64,000 nucleotides of DNA from an uncultured Porphyromonadaceae bacterium (GCA_945916235.1 CAMEGQ010000001.1:1-64000), one strand, 5' to 3'. Shown: positions 37,013-47,430, numbered from the stretch's first letter. A program made the numbers and translations. Notes: a model not told the origin generated them from the sequence alone.

Positions 37013-38812
37013 TTAAATCGTTGTAGTAGATTCTTCCGTTCCCGTTGAGCTGCGGTCGAGGGTGGTTAGTACCTGTTCGCGGATGACCCATTCGGCGTGA
37101 GGGTCCCACTCGTTGAAGATGCAGATATTTTGCAGGTAGCGGAGGTAGATGCGCTGGATGGGCGTGAGCTGCTGCTGCTTCAGCAGCTTCAGTTCGCGCT
37201 GGTAAGTTCCTCCGCTGCTGCCGCTCTTGCCGGGTACGGCACCGATAAGGGCCGGGTGAATACCGAGGGCAAAGAAGATGATGCTGCTGATCTCCTCCAG
37301 CTCGTCCTTCGTGTCGGCACCGCTGCTCACCTGTGGCACATCCACAATCTCCACGCTCTTCCACAGCGTCTTCTCGTCGGTGCTGAGGAAGCTGTCGAGG
37401 ATGAGCGTCTTGCCGTTGTTGCTACGGCGCTTCAGGAAGGCATTGACGCTCTCGTAGATTTGATTCTTGACTGCATCCTTCTTCTCGTCGGTGTCGGCTC
37501 CCATCTGGTCGTACATCGACTTCAGATAACTGAGGTTGATGTAGATAATCTTGCCCCACATGGTGGAGTTCTCGCGAGCCACGGCTTTGTCGTAGATGAG
37601 CGTGCTGGCGTAGCTGTAGGCTTGCGAGGTGAAGATGCTCCACCAGGCAGCCTGCGGATAGTAGGGCCGCAGCATGGAGGGGTACTTGCTTGGTGCACAG
37701 AACCAGAGCGGGCGCTTGGCCATCGGCACACTCTGATTGCGTCGCACCGTCTCACGCAGTTCGGCCACCACATGGTTGGCGTCGAGGCACGGATAGGCCA
37801 CTACGTCGCGTTGCTCCAGCTTGGCGGTGGTGTCGTTGCGCCACTTCTCGCTGTAGAAGATGTGGTTCACCTTCCATTGCTCATCCATCTCCTCCATGCG
37901 TGCGCAGACCGACGGGATATAACCCACGCGGACAATCTTAGGTCGCCACGGTGCGCGTCGCCCTACGGATAGGCCGTAGGTGGGGAAGTAGATGTCGAGG
38001 TGGTGCTGGTCGGTCATGCAGCTCTGGAAGTGGCTCTCCAGGTTGTTGTTCTCCAGGAAAGGCTTCACCTCATCCATCGTGCGCTGCCATTCGGCATAGT
38101 CGGCCATAAGCTGTCCCATCTCTTCCCAATCCATCTTCAGCACCATATCGCTGGCGCTCTCCGTTCCGCTCCCGTTGCCTTTGCGAGAGCCTTGCGACTG
38201 TGATCCGCTTGGTGACATGTTCACGGCCTCGCCCCAAGAGATGGTGCGCTCTCCCCCACCCTCTCCGTCGGCTTGAGTCCGAGCCATCTCCGCCTCACGC
38301 GTGGCGATGCGCAGAGCCACCTCGCGCATCTTACCGAGCAGCAGCAATCCGGCATCCTCGTAGGGTACTTTACGCTCTACCACCGTGCCGCCCTGGTAGG
38401 CCGTGAAGCGGTACATCAGCTTTGGTCCGAGGGCTACGGTGGAATCAATCAGATAGCGCAGCGCCGAAGCCGTGTAAGGCAGCGAGTTGGCGTAGATATA
38501 AATCTGGTTGGGCAGGTTATCCTGCGGTCCCCAGGGGATATAGCCCATCCAGTTCTCCTCACGGTTGCCAGGCACCGACTTGGGTGCACTCTGTTTGGCG
38601 TTGAACATGTTGGCATTCATCTTCATGGCTGGGCCGCCGATGCTCGACGTGCTGCCCATCATCTCCTTGCCTACCTCCGTGCGCCCGTTCTCCGGGATGT
38701 TAGACACCCGTGGCATGGAAGTATAACCCATCAAGGGGACGTAGCCCTTATCCTTCAAATCCTCCACCCTGCGGCGGAATGAGGCAATTTCTTTGTTGTT
38801 TATTTTGGCCAT
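37013..38812 (-). CDS. Phage portal-type protein, 599 aa
   Basis: GPQDNLPNQIYIYANSLPYTASALRYLIDSTVALG; EISSIIFFALGIHPALIGAVPGKSGSSGGTYQRELKLLKQQQLTPIQRIYL. Confidence 0.7.
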   Translation of the reverse strand: MAKINNKEIASFRRRVEDLKDKGYVPLMGYTSMPRVSNIPENGRTEVGKEMMGSTSSIGGPAMKMNANMFNAKQSAPKSVPGNREENWMGYIPWGPQDNLPNQIYIYANSLPYTASALRYLIDSTVALGPKLMYRFTAYQGGTVVERKVPYEDAGLLLLGKMREVALRIATREAEMARTQADGEGGGERTISWGEAVNMSPSGSQSQGSRKGNGSGTESASDMVLKMDWEEMGQLMADYAEWQRTMDEVKPFLENNNLESHFQSCMTDQHHLDIYFPTYGLSVGRRAPWRPKIVRVGYIPSVCARMEEMDEQWKVNHIFYSEKWRNDTTAKLEQRDVVAYPCLDANHVVAELRETVRRNQSVPMAKRPLWFCAPSKYPSMLRPYYPQAAWWSIFTSQAYSYASTLIYDKAVARENSTMWGKIIYINLSYLKSMYDQMGADTDEKKDAVKNQIYESVNAFLKRRSNNGKTLILDSFLSTDEKTLWKSVEIVDVPQVSSGADTKDELEEISSIIFFALGIHPALIGAVPGKSGSSGGTYQRELKLLKQQQLTPIQRIYLRYLQNICIFNEWDPHAEWVIREQVLTTLDRSSTGTEESTTTI

Positions 38813-38854
38813 CCTTGTGATTGGTTTTATTGTTCAGTGATTGATTCTTAGTGA

Positions 38855-39127
38855 TTAGCTTACGACAATCTTGGTGTCATTAACGGATAGGATAAGCACA
38901 TCATGGATGGTGCGCTGCTCTCCGCTGTTGATGAATTGAATGTTGCGCATCCGCTTCCGCACGTTGACGGAGGTGGTCACTACATTCTTGAACTCCTGAA
39001 TCTCCCCCTTCATCGTGACATAACGCATGTTGAAAGGCACGCGGTTGCCCTCCTCATCCACCCGCTCCATCAGCATCTTCGCATGCTGGTAGCGCAGCAT
39101 CTTTAATGGTGCATTCTTCTTAGCCAT
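38855..39127 (-). CDS. Hypothetical protein, 90 aa
   Basis: ORF next to portal gene. Confidence 0.5.
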   Translation of the reverse strand: MAKKNAPLKMLRYQHAKMLMERVDEEGNRVPFNMRYVTMKGEIQEFKNVVTTSVNVRKRMRNIQFINSGEQRTIHDVLILSVNDTKIVVS

Positions 39128-39149
39128 ATCGTATCGCTTTGATTACCAT

Positions 39150-39780
39150 ACAAAGGTACCACCCCACCCCGTCATCTGAAAGGACAGATTTTCGTGTTGA
39201 TGTACACACGTACACACATACTCACGTAATTACATACTCACGTAATTACATACTCACGTAATTACATACTCACGTAATTACGAACTCACGTATTCACATA
39301 ATCACATATTTTTAGAAACATGTATTTATATCAACACGTAATTACATATTTATATGTTTACATAATTGCGTGTTTACAGATTTATGGATGTACATATTTA
39401 CATGTTTATGTATTTTCATATATACAGAATTATATAATTACATAAACACAAATTCACGTATTTATGCACTTACATGTTTACGAAATTAAATATTAAAGCA
39501 TGACTTAAACATAATCAGATAGTTAACTATAAATTAGTTCGTTATATAACACGTATTTATATAATTACATATACACATATATACATACTTACATACATCC
39601 ATATTTATGTATTTACATGATTTCATACACACGTAATTACATATTTATATGTTTGCATACACATGTAATTACATGTTTTCATACACACGTAATTACATAT
39701 TTGCATACACACGTATTTATGTATTTATGTATTTTTGCATTTACATAAACACATATTCACATAATTAGCGTTCGAAATCA
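39150..39780. repeat. AT-rich, ORF-poor repeat region upstream of parA
   Basis: Tandem ATACTCACGTAATTAC units near 39219-39285, then many degenerate ACACGTAATTACATATTT-like words. Confidence 0.85.
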
Positions 39781-39789
39781 CGAAATAAT
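39771..39789 (+). promoter_or_regulatory. Operator-like site upstream of parA
   Basis: TTCGAAATCACGAAATAAT followed by TATCTTTGCAG promoter element. Confidence 0.7.
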
Positions 39790-39843
39790 CCCTATCTTTG
39801 CAGCCGTAACTAATACGTCACTAATCACTAATAACTAATAAAA

Positions 39844-40701
39844 ATGAAGGTAATCAGTATTCTCAACTACAAGGGTGGGGCAGGGAAGACCACCACCGTT
39901 GCTAACCTTGGCACAGCCCTGTGGATTCTGGGCTACAAGGTGCTACTCATTGACAGTGATATTCAGGGTAACCTGACATTCCTCATGGGGTTCGACCAAT
40001 CTTGCGGAGACGCTACGCTGCACGACTGGATGATCCACGATGGCAACCCACCCATCTATGAGCGCTATCACGGGCTCTACTACATCCCAGTCAGTGGCGA
40101 CCAGGAGTTCGAACAGAAGCTCGACAAGATGTACCACCGCGAGGATGTGCTTCGCGACCACCTGGAGCCTATATGTCAGATGTTCGACTACATCCTCATT
40201 GACTGCTCGTTCAAAGCCGGACTGACCAACACCAACGCACTTAACGCCAGTGATAGCCTACTTATCCCATCCGAGTGCGCCAGTTTCTCGATGCAAGGCA
40301 TGGAAAAGCTGATGCAGGACTACGAGGACATCCGCCGTCGCATGAACCCCAAGCTGGAGATAGAGGGGGTGCTGCTCACCAAGTACCAGCACAACACCCG
40401 CTTCAGTCGGCAGATGACCGCATGGCTTGAAACGCAGCCACGCTACGAGGGCAAGGTATTCCAGACCCGCATCCGCAAGAACATCCGCTTCGACGAGTCG
40501 CCCATCGAGAGCAAGAGTGTGTTCGAACGCGACGTGAAGGCTAACGGTGCGGAGGATTACCTGGCACTGGCTGAAGAGATAACCTGCGCCAAGCGCCCCG
40601 ACCAATGGCCCTACATACCCCTCAACGCCTGGCTGGAGGAGCACCCCGACGATGAAGGCGTAAAGCTGCAAATCGAGGAACTGAATAAGAAAAAGAGGTA
40701 A
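39844..40701 (+). CDS. parA: ParA-family partition ATPase
   Basis: NYKGGAGKTTTVANLGTAL deviant Walker A; VLLIDSDIQGNLT; DYILIDCS. Confidence 0.92.
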   Translation: MKVISILNYKGGAGKTTTVANLGTALWILGYKVLLIDSDIQGNLTFLMGFDQSCGDATLHDWMIHDGNPPIYERYHGLYYIPVSGDQEFEQKLDKMYHREDVLRDHLEPICQMFDYILIDCSFKAGLTNTNALNASDSLLIPSECASFSMQGMEKLMQDYEDIRRRMNPKLEIEGVLLTKYQHNTRFSRQMTAWLETQPRYEGKVFQTRIRKNIRFDESPIESKSVFERDVKANGAEDYLALAEEITCAKRPDQWPYIPLNAWLEEHPDDEGVKLQIEELNKKKR

Positions 40702-40813
40702 CCAACCAACCGCCAATAACTTATCACTAATCGACAATAAGTTGTCACTAATCGACAATAAGTTGTCACTAACCAATAATAACTTATCACTAACCACTAA
40801 TCAATAAAAAGAA

Positions 40814-41332
40814 ATGGCAAATAAGGCAGCAAACATAGATTTCGGTCAATCCATCAATCGCATGAACCGTATGACCAGCGAGAGACCGCGCACAGATCAA
40901 TCCCAAGAGAGTGGGGGAGAGGTTCGTAACGAAGAACGACCCACTGAATCACAACGTCCTTTGGTTATAACGCCGGAGGCTGGGAAATGTCTTGTCGCAT
41001 CGACTGTGGCATCTCAAGACCCAACCACGGAAGATGAACAATACCGAGTATCACCAACCTTAATCGACACAGACCTGATACTCCAACCGCGCCGAGTTCC
41101 GGGCCGTAAGAAGCGGGAGAATAACATTCGCACCAACCCAAAGACCATCTTCTTTGACGATGACACAGATTACGCCCTATCCACCATCAAGCTCAACAAC
41201 AGCATCGACAAGAAAGACCTTGTACTGGCGGCGACCCGCCTCTTTTTAGAAAAATTTTACCAATCAGATTTAGGCCGTTTGTCGGAGGATGGAGTAGAAG
41301 CCATCTTCCAGCAGATCAGCGGCCATAAATAG
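40814..41332 (+). CDS. Putative partition partner/DNA-binding protein, 172 aa
   Basis: Directly downstream of parA; basic linker and short C-terminal folded region. Confidence 0.5.
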   Translation: MANKAANIDFGQSINRMNRMTSERPRTDQSQESGGEVRNEERPTESQRPLVITPEAGKCLVASTVASQDPTTEDEQYRVSPTLIDTDLILQPRRVPGRKKRENNIRTNPKTIFFDDDTDYALSTIKLNNSIDKKDLVLAATRLFLEKFYQSDLGRLSEDGVEAIFQQISGHK

Positions 41333-41345
41333 GCATCAAACCGCT

Positions 41346-41454
41346 GAGGGTTGCGCAACACTCACGCGAGGGTAGCGCAACCCTCAGCCGAAAGGTGCGG
41401 CATCTATCTCGCGAGGGTAGCGCAACCCTCAGCCCAGAGATGCGCAACCCTCAG
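41346..41454. repeat. Palindromic repeats downstream of the par genes
   Basis: GAGGGTTGCGCAACACTC (41346-41363), GAGGGTAGCGCAACCCTC (41368-41385 and 41413-41430), partial TGCGCAACCCTCAG (41441-41454). Confidence 0.8.
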
Positions 41455-42430
41455 CCGATAAACGCCGCACCTTCGCTCTATAAACACCACCCGATTTTCA
41501 GCGGAAAATCTGAACACTTACAGGCCGCAAGCCTGGCCGATTCCATAGGCAACCCGTACAACTCCCCAACGGCCAAACATACCACTCCCCAACGGAACCC
41601 CGTACCACTCTCATCGGCAACCCCATCCGGCCACCCGCCATCTCATACCCCTCACATTCGCCCCAAACATTCAGCGCCCGCCTCCAGCAACCACCCCTCC
41701 CATCAACCCCACCTCTCCACCAGAATAGGGAAAATAGAACATTCTGAAACGTGATGTAAAAATATATTTCGACCTCATTTTTCCTTAAATAGAGTTAAAT
41801 CAAAAACTCATTCATTTCATTTCCAAGATAATAACACACTCTATCTGCCACAAATCGGCATTCTGCGCAAATCGTGTCAGAGCGAAAATCAGAGGAAAAT
41901 AGAACATTTTCAAAACCATTTATTATTGACAATCAGCCACTTAACATCTATAAAAACCATAGTAAAAAATTTTTCTGCCATTTTTGCCCCGTCTGCCCTA
42001 TCACAAAACAATCAATAAAAAACATTCAAATGTGCCTAAAAAGGTCTCTTTAACCTCATCAAATTTCCCTTTACACCCATTTTAGGTAGGAAAACGATAG
42101 GGCAGAAGAGAAAGAAAAGGCATAAAACCCTATATATTCTGTATATTATATACTCTTATTACTGCTTGAAAATAAAAAATAGGGCAGAAGTATAGAATAT
42201 ATTAGGATTACTCAAAACTTAACTGCACTGAATATCAAAACGTTACGTCGATAAAAATCCTCTGCCCTAATTTCTGCCACGATTTGCCCATCCTTGCGTT
42301 TGCGGTCAGAACGAGTACTAAGTATTACTTTAATTAATTACACATAATTTATTCATTGTTAGTTTGTTATATCCATTTAATTGATTATATTTGCAAGGTG
42401 AAATTATAACCAGTTAACAAATAGCGCTCC

Positions 42431-43084
42431 ATGCAAAAGAGACAGGATAAAAGTAACCGAGAACCCACTATGATGCAGCCCACCAATACCACCTTTGTGC
42501 GGGTCAGTAGCTATGTGCGCCGCTTCTTCTATGTGAAGTATGGTACCCCCGTGGTGCTACCTATGGGCCACCCGATGCACCAGTTGATGCTTCGTCACCT
42601 GGTCTATAACCCCACTTTGCAGCTCATCAGCAAGCAGAGTGTCAACCGCGCCTCGATGGATCCGGCCATCCGTTCCAACATCATCGAGCTTCAAACCTGC
42701 CAGCAGGCCGACGAGTGCGATGAGTTGATGGAGGTGGTGATGCCTGATACCGTGCTACGCACCGGTGTAGCCAAGCAGACAAACTGGTACTACCAGCTCG
42801 ACAATGCCGGGTCACGACTCTTCCGCAAGGAGGCGAAGAACGAGTATTGGCAAGAGATGCAGCTATTCATCCGTCAGTGCTTCGTGCGGGCCGCGCTCAT
42901 GGGCGAGAAGGTGTCGCGCGAGGAGGCCATCAGCGACTTCATGATTGGCTACGGCATCCCCATGTCGCATTACGAAAGCATGGTGCGCTGCGAGCGCCGC
43001 GAGCGCCGACGCCAGGAGGAGGAGATAGAGCAGCGGCGCGACTTTATGGAGAAGCGTGCAAACGACGTCTTTCTTTATACATAA
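42431..43084 (+). CDS. Hypothetical phage protein, 217 aa
   Basis: ORF behind TATATTTGCAA promoter. Confidence 0.55.
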   Translation: MQKRQDKSNREPTMMQPTNTTFVRVSSYVRRFFYVKYGTPVVLPMGHPMHQLMLRHLVYNPTLQLISKQSVNRASMDPAIRSNIIELQTCQQADECDELMEVVMPDTVLRTGVAKQTNWYYQLDNAGSRLFRKEAKNEYWQEMQLFIRQCFVRAALMGEKVSREEAISDFMIGYGIPMSHYESMVRCERRERRRQEEEIEQRRDFMEKRANDVFLYT

Positions 43085-43178
43085 ACTATTTTCATAAACT
43101 ATCATAAATCAGCCCCCGAAAAACAGCTATTCTGTCCGCTTGTTTGTCCGCTGATTTTAACCACTAAAAAGAGACCCT

Positions 43179-43625
43179 ATGGAATGCAATGAAATGAACT
43201 TCGAAAACCTAATATCCATCACCGCCTATCCGCAGGCTGCGGTGCAGTTTGCCGTTCCGTTTCAGGTGGTGAGCAAGTATATCCGCCCAACTGACCTGAC
43301 CGTTACCGAGAGTATGGCCACTATACTCCACTTCGACCGACGCACCTTCAAGGTCACCGAAGGGTTGCAGCGTGGCATCAACGGCATCTACTGCCAAGAT
43401 ACCTTTCAATGGCAAATCAAGCGACCCGAAGCCTCTGACATTGACACCATTAAAGCCATAACGGGGAAACCGCACCATTTAAAGTTCACCTTTATGGGTG
43501 GCAAGGTGATGTGGCTGCGTGCCGCCGAAGAGGGGTGGGACGGAGGCTATGAGCACGACAGCGAGTCGTGCCGCGTCAATCTGAAGGCGGAGACCGTGAG
43601 CGGATTGCAGCTGCTTATCCCATAG
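43179..43625 (+). CDS. Hypothetical phage protein, 148 aa
   Basis: ORF. Confidence 0.55.
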   Translation: MECNEMNFENLISITAYPQAAVQFAVPFQVVSKYIRPTDLTVTESMATILHFDRRTFKVTEGLQRGINGIYCQDTFQWQIKRPEASDIDTIKAITGKPHHLKFTFMGGKVMWLRAAEEGWDGGYEHDSESCRVNLKAETVSGLQLLIP

Positions 43626-43660
43626 CACTCTTCTTTTCCTTAGTATATAGTACCCAAGAT

Positions 43661-43706
43661 GGGCTGACGGAGGTTCCAAACGAACACCGTCGGCCCATTA
43701 TTTTTA
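43661..43706 (+). terminator. Rho-independent terminator
   Basis: gggctgacgg...ccgtcggccc then attattttt. Confidence 0.78.
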
Positions 43707-43812
43707 TCCATACACCGTAATAATCAACGCTTTGCACCGCCAAACAGTCCTTAATTACCCACGCGCATAGCTGTACTTTTGCTTAACGAAAATAAAAAAA
43801 CAGCAAAAGATT

Positions 43813-45399
43813 ATGTCAACGTACAGAGGACTTCATGAGATATTGACGCAGCGCTTGTGGGATATGCACCCCGAAGAGCTCTTTTCGCTCAAGGATGAGA
43901 TTGATAAGAACCTACTCGGCCATATCCCCTTTGTGATGGAGCATGCCGACCTGCGCAAGCCCTATATGCTTTCGTCGCGCGACCGATTCACCGAACAGCT
44001 CTATGTAGGTACCGCACGCTACATCGAGTGGTACGAGGATTTGCGTGACGATGACCAGATTATTAATGTAATGAGCATCAACGGCCCTATTACCCGCAAC
44101 GGAGGAGCCTGCTCGTATGGTAGCAAGGAGATACGCGACTACCTGATGCAGGCAGCCGACAACGAGCATGTGATTGGCCATATCATTGTCATCGATTCTC
44201 GTGGTGGAAGCGCAGAGGCTAAGTATGACTTTGAGCAGGCTATAGCCTACGTGCATAAGAAGAATCAGAAGGTCATCGCACTGATAGATGGATCGTGCGA
44301 CTCGGCGGCCTACGCACTGGCTGCACTTTGCGATGAAATCTACGTGATGAACGAGAAGAATAATGTGGGTTGCATTGGCACGTTTGCGGCCTTCTACTAT
44401 ACCCCCAACGGAGCCGAGGATGCACAGACCAAGCGCATCTTCGTAGAGCGTTATGCCGAAGGCTCGCCCTACAAGAACAAGACCTTCCGCGACCTTTCCG
44501 ATGGCGACGATTCACTGCTGATGCAGGAGCTCAACAAAAGCGCAGAAGACTTTAAGGCGATGGTACGGGCTAACCGCCCCTCCGTCACCGAAGAGCAGTT
44601 GCTTGGTGCCGACTACGAAGCCTCCGAGGTGATGGGTACGATGGTAGATGGCGTAGGTACCATGCAGAGCTGCATCGACCGCATCCTTGAATTGAGCGGT
44701 AACGCGCAGCAGCAAACCGAGGAGCCACAAACAACCCCCGTAGATGATCCGGATGGCGAACCCAACGACGATCCCGACAACGACACAAGCCGTCAGCCAG
44801 GCAACGACAACGAAGACGAATCAAAAAAAACCCAAATCAATAACCAAGAGATGAGTAAATCTTTCGAGAAAATCCAGATGGCCTGCGGTGCGGGTGCGCT
44901 GGAGAGCGACAAGAACGGACTCTACCTGCAAACCGCTTACTGCGAGAAGCTGGAAGCCTACGTGGAGCAGGCCGAGCAGAAGGCTGAAACGCTGGATGCC
45001 AAGATGCAGGAGATTGCCGGTCTGAACGAGACGATGGAACAGCTGAAGAGCGAACAGGCCGCTGCGCTGGAGACTCTGAAGGCGGAGTATGAAACCAAGC
45101 TGAACGACTTGAACGAACAGCTCACCAAGGCTGCCGAAGCCTTCGCCACCGAAAAGGCTGCGCTGGAGGCTCAGCTGAAGGAGGCCGCCGACAAGCTGGC
45201 CGAGAAGGAGAACGAGCTGAACGAGATGGCACAGGCCGCCACCGCCAGCCCCAAGCCCGAAGCCCCCAAGGGTAACGGCGTGAGCGCTGAAGGCAAGAAG
45301 AGTTCTCCGCTGCTGTTTAAGGAAGGCATGAGCGAAGAAGAACGGCGCAAGGCTCAGAGTGATCGAATGAACGAGTTGCGCCGCCTAATCAACGGCTAA
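43813..45399 (+). CDS. Prohead protease (S49/ClpP-like) with C-terminal coiled-coil scaffold-like region
   Basis: IIVIDSRGGSAEAKYDFEQAI...GSCDSAAYALAALCDEIYV; heptad-rich C-terminus. Confidence 0.75.
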   Translation: MSTYRGLHEILTQRLWDMHPEELFSLKDEIDKNLLGHIPFVMEHADLRKPYMLSSRDRFTEQLYVGTARYIEWYEDLRDDDQIINVMSINGPITRNGGACSYGSKEIRDYLMQAADNEHVIGHIIVIDSRGGSAEAKYDFEQAIAYVHKKNQKVIALIDGSCDSAAYALAALCDEIYVMNEKNNVGCIGTFAAFYYTPNGAEDAQTKRIFVERYAEGSPYKNKTFRDLSDGDDSLLMQELNKSAEDFKAMVRANRPSVTEEQLLGADYEASEVMGTMVDGVGTMQSCIDRILELSGNAQQQTEEPQTTPVDDPDGEPNDDPDNDTSRQPGNDNEDESKKTQINNQEMSKSFEKIQMACGAGALESDKNGLYLQTAYCEKLEAYVEQAEQKAETLDAKMQEIAGLNETMEQLKSEQAAALETLKAEYETKLNDLNEQLTKAAEAFATEKAALEAQLKEAADKLAEKENELNEMAQAATASPKPEAPKGNGVSAEGKKSSPLLFKEGMSEEERRKAQSDRMNELRRLING

Positions 45400-45463
45400 C
45401 CTTTCGATAAGCGATAACAATCAACGAATTAATTATTTAACCCCTCAAAAACCTATTTGACTT

Positions 45464-46723
45464 ATGGCAGTAGATAACAAAAACATCACGCTCTCTGTTG
45501 ACCAAGTACAGACCGTAGCCCGTGTGCTGGAACCGGACATCCTGGAGAGCGCTTCGCTCGTCAACAACTCCGTTTTCGAGCAGCTGAAAATCAACGTCAT
45601 CCGTAATCTGGAGAACGTTAACTCACTCATGGTATTCGACCGCAAGGTAGGCACTACCCGTCGCTACCGCGCTGGCCGCAAGGTAGAGAACAAGGTGGGC
45701 TACATTCACGAGCGCGAGCTCAAGGTGGAGCTCTCCATGAACCGCTACACCGAGAACGCTCAGAACTTCCGCGAGAAGGAACCCTTCTCCATCGCCGGCT
45801 TCAACGAGACGGGCGAACTGAACGCTCCCGTATCTGAGTTCATCATGCGTCAGATTGCCATCGCCTACAGCAGCGACGTGATGAGCAACCTCTTCTTCGG
45901 TGACTACGAGAAGGGTGATGATGACCCCTACGGTCTCTACAACGGCTTCTTTGCCCACATCAACCGCGACATCAACCGTGGTTTGATTTCGGTCAAGAAC
46001 CACAACTACCAGATTATTGACCCCATCGACGGTACCGACCCCAAGGCCGACTACCAGACCTTCGTGCAGTTCTACGAGAACCTCGACCCGAAGATGCTGC
46101 TTGCCGATACGGTCTATATCTACATGTCAACGCAGACCCGTCAGCGCATCCTCCGCGGTTACATGCAGACCTACAGCGGATTCCAGGTTGAAGGGGTTGC
46201 CAATCCCGAATACCGCATGACCGAAACGCCAAAAGCCCAGCTCTGCGCTCACCCCGCTCTTGGCGTAGGCGACTGCCTCATTGCCACCACGGAGTACAAC
46301 TTCGAGTTCGGCACTGACCTGAGCGGCTCTACGGGCGATGCCAAGGTGATGGTGAACATTTCACCCGACGACTTCAACGTTTACATCTTCCAGATTCAGA
46401 CCGCACAGGGCACCCGCATCCGTCAGATTACCTCTGACCACTTCTGCGTATCAAGCGGTAAGAACACTCCCATCAAATCTACTGGCGGTGAGTACACTGT
46501 AGATACCGTGACCACTTCGGTCAACGACGAGTCGATGGGTAGCGTAGCCGTTACGCCCAACCAGCCCAGCTACGAAGCCGGCGACAAGATTACGATGACC
46601 GCTACGGCTAAGTCGAGCCACGAGTTCGTGAAGTGGGATGATGGCGCTACCACCAACCCCCGCACGATTGTCTTCAGCGGCAACCCCGAACACTATCAAG
46701 CTATCTTCAAGGCTACTGTATAA
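45464..46723 (+). CDS. Major capsid-type protein with C-terminal InlB-B-repeat/Ig-like domain
   Basis: Position after protease/scaffold; TVTPNQPSYEAGDKITMTATAKSSHEFVKWDDG...FKATV. Confidence 0.65.
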   Translation: MAVDNKNITLSVDQVQTVARVLEPDILESASLVNNSVFEQLKINVIRNLENVNSLMVFDRKVGTTRRYRAGRKVENKVGYIHERELKVELSMNRYTENAQNFREKEPFSIAGFNETGELNAPVSEFIMRQIAIAYSSDVMSNLFFGDYEKGDDDPYGLYNGFFAHINRDINRGLISVKNHNYQIIDPIDGTDPKADYQTFVQFYENLDPKMLLADTVYIYMSTQTRQRILRGYMQTYSGFQVEGVANPEYRMTETPKAQLCAHPALGVGDCLIATTEYNFEFGTDLSGSTGDAKVMVNISPDDFNVYIFQIQTAQGTRIRQITSDHFCVSSGKNTPIKSTGGEYTVDTVTTSVNDESMGSVAVTPNQPSYEAGDKITMTATAKSSHEFVKWDDGATTNPRTIVFSGNPEHYQAIFKATV

Positions 46724-46786
46724 GTAGCCCTGAAGCATAGCTTCAGTCAAAACAGATGTTTAACCCCATAAATCAGGATAACGAAT

Positions 46787-47323
46787 ATGGCATGTAATTT
46801 GAAAAATGTAGGCAGCTCTGCCGTGAGCTGCAAGGAGAACTTCTCCGGCGTAGGTACCAAGCTCTTCCTCTTCCTCCCCGAAGACCTGCAATCTGCACCC
46901 ACCTACGATGAGGAAAAAGCAGAATACACCGAAGCATCCTTCACCTTCAAGGAGGGTAAGGGCGCTTACGAGGTCATCCTTAAACCCAAGAGCGGTAAGG
47001 TCACCTCTACGTCAAACGCCAACGGCGGCGGTTTCTCCAATGTCTTCACCGGCATTGTAGCCAAGTCGATGGATGAGATGTCGCACATAGCCCGCGTGTT
47101 GAACAACCGCAACTTCGGTGCGATGGTGAGCGACGGTAGCGGTAAGTACTATGTACTCTACTCGCCCGACTTCGACAACGAGTTCTCTTTGTCGTCCGAC
47201 ACCGGCGACACCCCCGACAGCGACCACGGCCACACGCTGACCATCACCTGCTCGCCGATGATCTACCCGCTGACCAAGTGGGCCGGCACGCTGACGATGG
47301 CACCCGCAGTACCATCTGTATAA
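46787..47323 (+). CDS. Phage structural-type protein, 178 aa
   Basis: ORF in head gene cluster. Confidence 0.5.
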   Translation: MACNLKNVGSSAVSCKENFSGVGTKLFLFLPEDLQSAPTYDEEKAEYTEASFTFKEGKGAYEVILKPKSGKVTSTSNANGGGFSNVFTGIVAKSMDEMSHIARVLNNRNFGAMVSDGSGKYYVLYSPDFDNEFSLSSDTGDTPDSDHGHTLTITCSPMIYPLTKWAGTLTMAPAVPSV

Positions 47324-47393
47324 GTGTAATCGACGCAACAGTAAGCAAGAAGACATCACTTGATACTCTTTGAATTTAGTTGTGTAAACATGC

Positions 47394-47430
47394 AAAAGCC
47401 TTGCCCGCGATGGGTGGGGCTTTTGTTTTG
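47394..47430 (+). terminator. Rho-independent terminator
   Basis: aaaagccttgccc-gcgat-gggtggggctttt gttttg. Confidence 0.75.

Noticed and set aside
39219-39285. Short tandem repeats as a CRISPR array
   Set aside because: 16-bp direct tandem units without unique spacers and no cas genes
41395-41754. 119-aa plus-strand ORF as a gene
   Set aside because: Overlaps palindromic repeats and is Pro/His/Ser low-complexity; more likely spurious in a noncoding region
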